Below are positions 63,554-64,000 of a DNA stretch of 64,000 bases, in pieces; within the stretch, counting starts at the first letter, position 1, and every line of letters starts with the position of its first letter. The position numbers and the translations under genes were made by a program. The DNA comes from Alistipes putredinis DSM 17216. Its GTDB lineage: Bacteria > Bacteroidota > Bacteroidia > Bacteroidales > Rikenellaceae. The notes under the pieces were generated by a model, which did no database searches, was not told the DNA's origin, and saw only the letters and a program-made list of their open reading frames with translations. The stretch is taken from assembly GCF_000154465.1 (NCBI RefSeq), contig NZ_DS499579.1:124001-188000 (forward strand), in the 5' to 3' direction.

Positions 63554-64000
63554 TTATAGTTCGCAACCGGGGGAAGGCGTCAGTTGTTCCTTAATGGAGG
63601 GGGCATTGAAATTCACTCCGACAGTTACGAAATTCAATACCCCGTCGTAATACGGCTCTTCCAGGTTGTCCAGTCTGTAATATTCGATACGCTCGATGTT
63701 GTCTGCGGTCAGATTTGTCAAAATAGCTGCATATCCAGCCTCATCCGGAATAATACCGCTGAACATAAGACATACCGTGGCGCCGTTTTCATCGGTCAAA
63801 TAACCATCTTCGTAGGTTATGCCCGGAATATGGCTGTAAAGATCCTCGATCGTCCGGGCATCGGGGGCAATCTGTTTGGGACGATACGTTTCCACGGGTC
63901 GGAAAGCTACGGTATCGGCAGAGCGCTCGACAGGAATGTAGTAATCGATGTTGCCTATTCTGCCGGGAACGTATTTGATCTCGATCTCCTTGCTTCTCGT
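63554..64000 (-). CDS. Partial receptor-like protein, N-terminus outside window
   Basis: C-terminal 148 residues; the frame is open to the window edge, and the Val at 63895 that starts the shortest reading is just an internal codon (preceding codons give SADTVAFRP). It contains a plug-like stretch (IEDLYSHIPGITYEDGYL, NIERIEYYRLDNLEEPYYDG), which resembles the end of a TonB-receptor plug, then a short tail with no barrel. It may be a signalling or regulatory accessory protein, or a truncated receptor. Confidence 0.6.
   Translation of the reverse strand, partial: TRSKEIEIKYVPGRIGNIDYYIPVERSADTVAFRPVETYRPKQIAPDARTIEDLYSHIPGITYEDGYLTDENGATVCLMFSGIIPDEAGYAAILTNLTADNIERIEYYRLDNLEEPYYDGVLNFVTVGVNFNAPSIKEQLTPSPGCEL

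Noticed and set aside
1..64000. tRNA, rRNA, integrase or transposase genes
   Set aside because: None recognised by eye on either strand; a tRNA search program could still find one.

Overview
The window is about 64 kb of a Gram-negative Bacteroidetes chromosome, most like Alistipes or another Rikenellaceae/Bacteroidales gut bacterium. This is inferred from promoters with the Bacteroidetes -7 motif TAnnTTTG, many TonB-dependent and lipoprotein genes, BtuG-type vitamin B12 proteins, HU-CCDC81, DUF5686 and LptE/sigma-54-regulator gene order, and a moderately high GC content. I recognised no rRNA, tRNA, CRISPR array, integrase or transposase.

Layout. 1-5.2 kb: envelope block, with the 3' part of tamB, then exbB-exbD-tonB and a DUF1573 protein. 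5.3-13.3 kb: metabolism and transport, with an MTA/SAH-type amidohydrolase, a HAD phosphatase, glycogen branching enzyme divergent from a POT peptide transporter, and a membrane-anchored AraC regulator. 14-18.8 kb: metallo-hydrolase, SDR, PRPP synthetase, EngB GTPase and a MazG-like protein. 18.9-26 kb: a TPR protein, a hemerythrin/RIC-like protein overlapping a LuxR regulator with a degenerate receiver, a pair of inverted paralogues sharing a 71-bp identical core, a duplicated 3' scrap of speA, and intact speA. 25.5-30.8 kb: HU-CCDC81 protein, sigma-54 activator, lptE, secG, a GNAT and the diadenylate cyclase cdaA. 31-35.2 kb: accessory material, with a small orphan gene in AT-rich DNA, a choloylglycine-hydrolase-family protein, and a three-gene GNAT-IbrA-IbrB cassette.

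The main feature is a ten-gene minus-strand operon (53591 down to 35862). It starts at a matched -33/-7 promoter and a cobalamin riboswitch. Instead of starting with the BtuB receptor, it encodes six predicted lipoproteins first: a coiled-coil/collagen-like stalk, a 1395-residue leucine-rich-repeat protein, a fimbrillin-like/propeller fusion, BtuG, a PKD-like protein and a receptor-L-like repeat protein. The BtuB receptor, BtuF, BtuC and BtuD follow. The likely model is that surface lipoproteins capture corrinoid, BtuG/BtuB import it across the outer membrane using TonB-ExbBD, and BtuFCD moves it across the inner membrane. Several of the lipoproteins have no role I can assign.

54-64 kb: a DUF486 membrane protein coupled to a HAD hydrolase, a DUF5686 outer-membrane protein, a YbaK deacylase, a TRIC-type channel, a transaldolase-like enzyme, a GNAT, and an AT-richer outer-membrane receptor gene behind a partial receptor-like gene cut by the window edge. 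A dispersed palindromic repeat family, with a -7 promoter box at one end facing the next gene, recurs at 17.8, 20.1, 21.6 and 61.0 kb.
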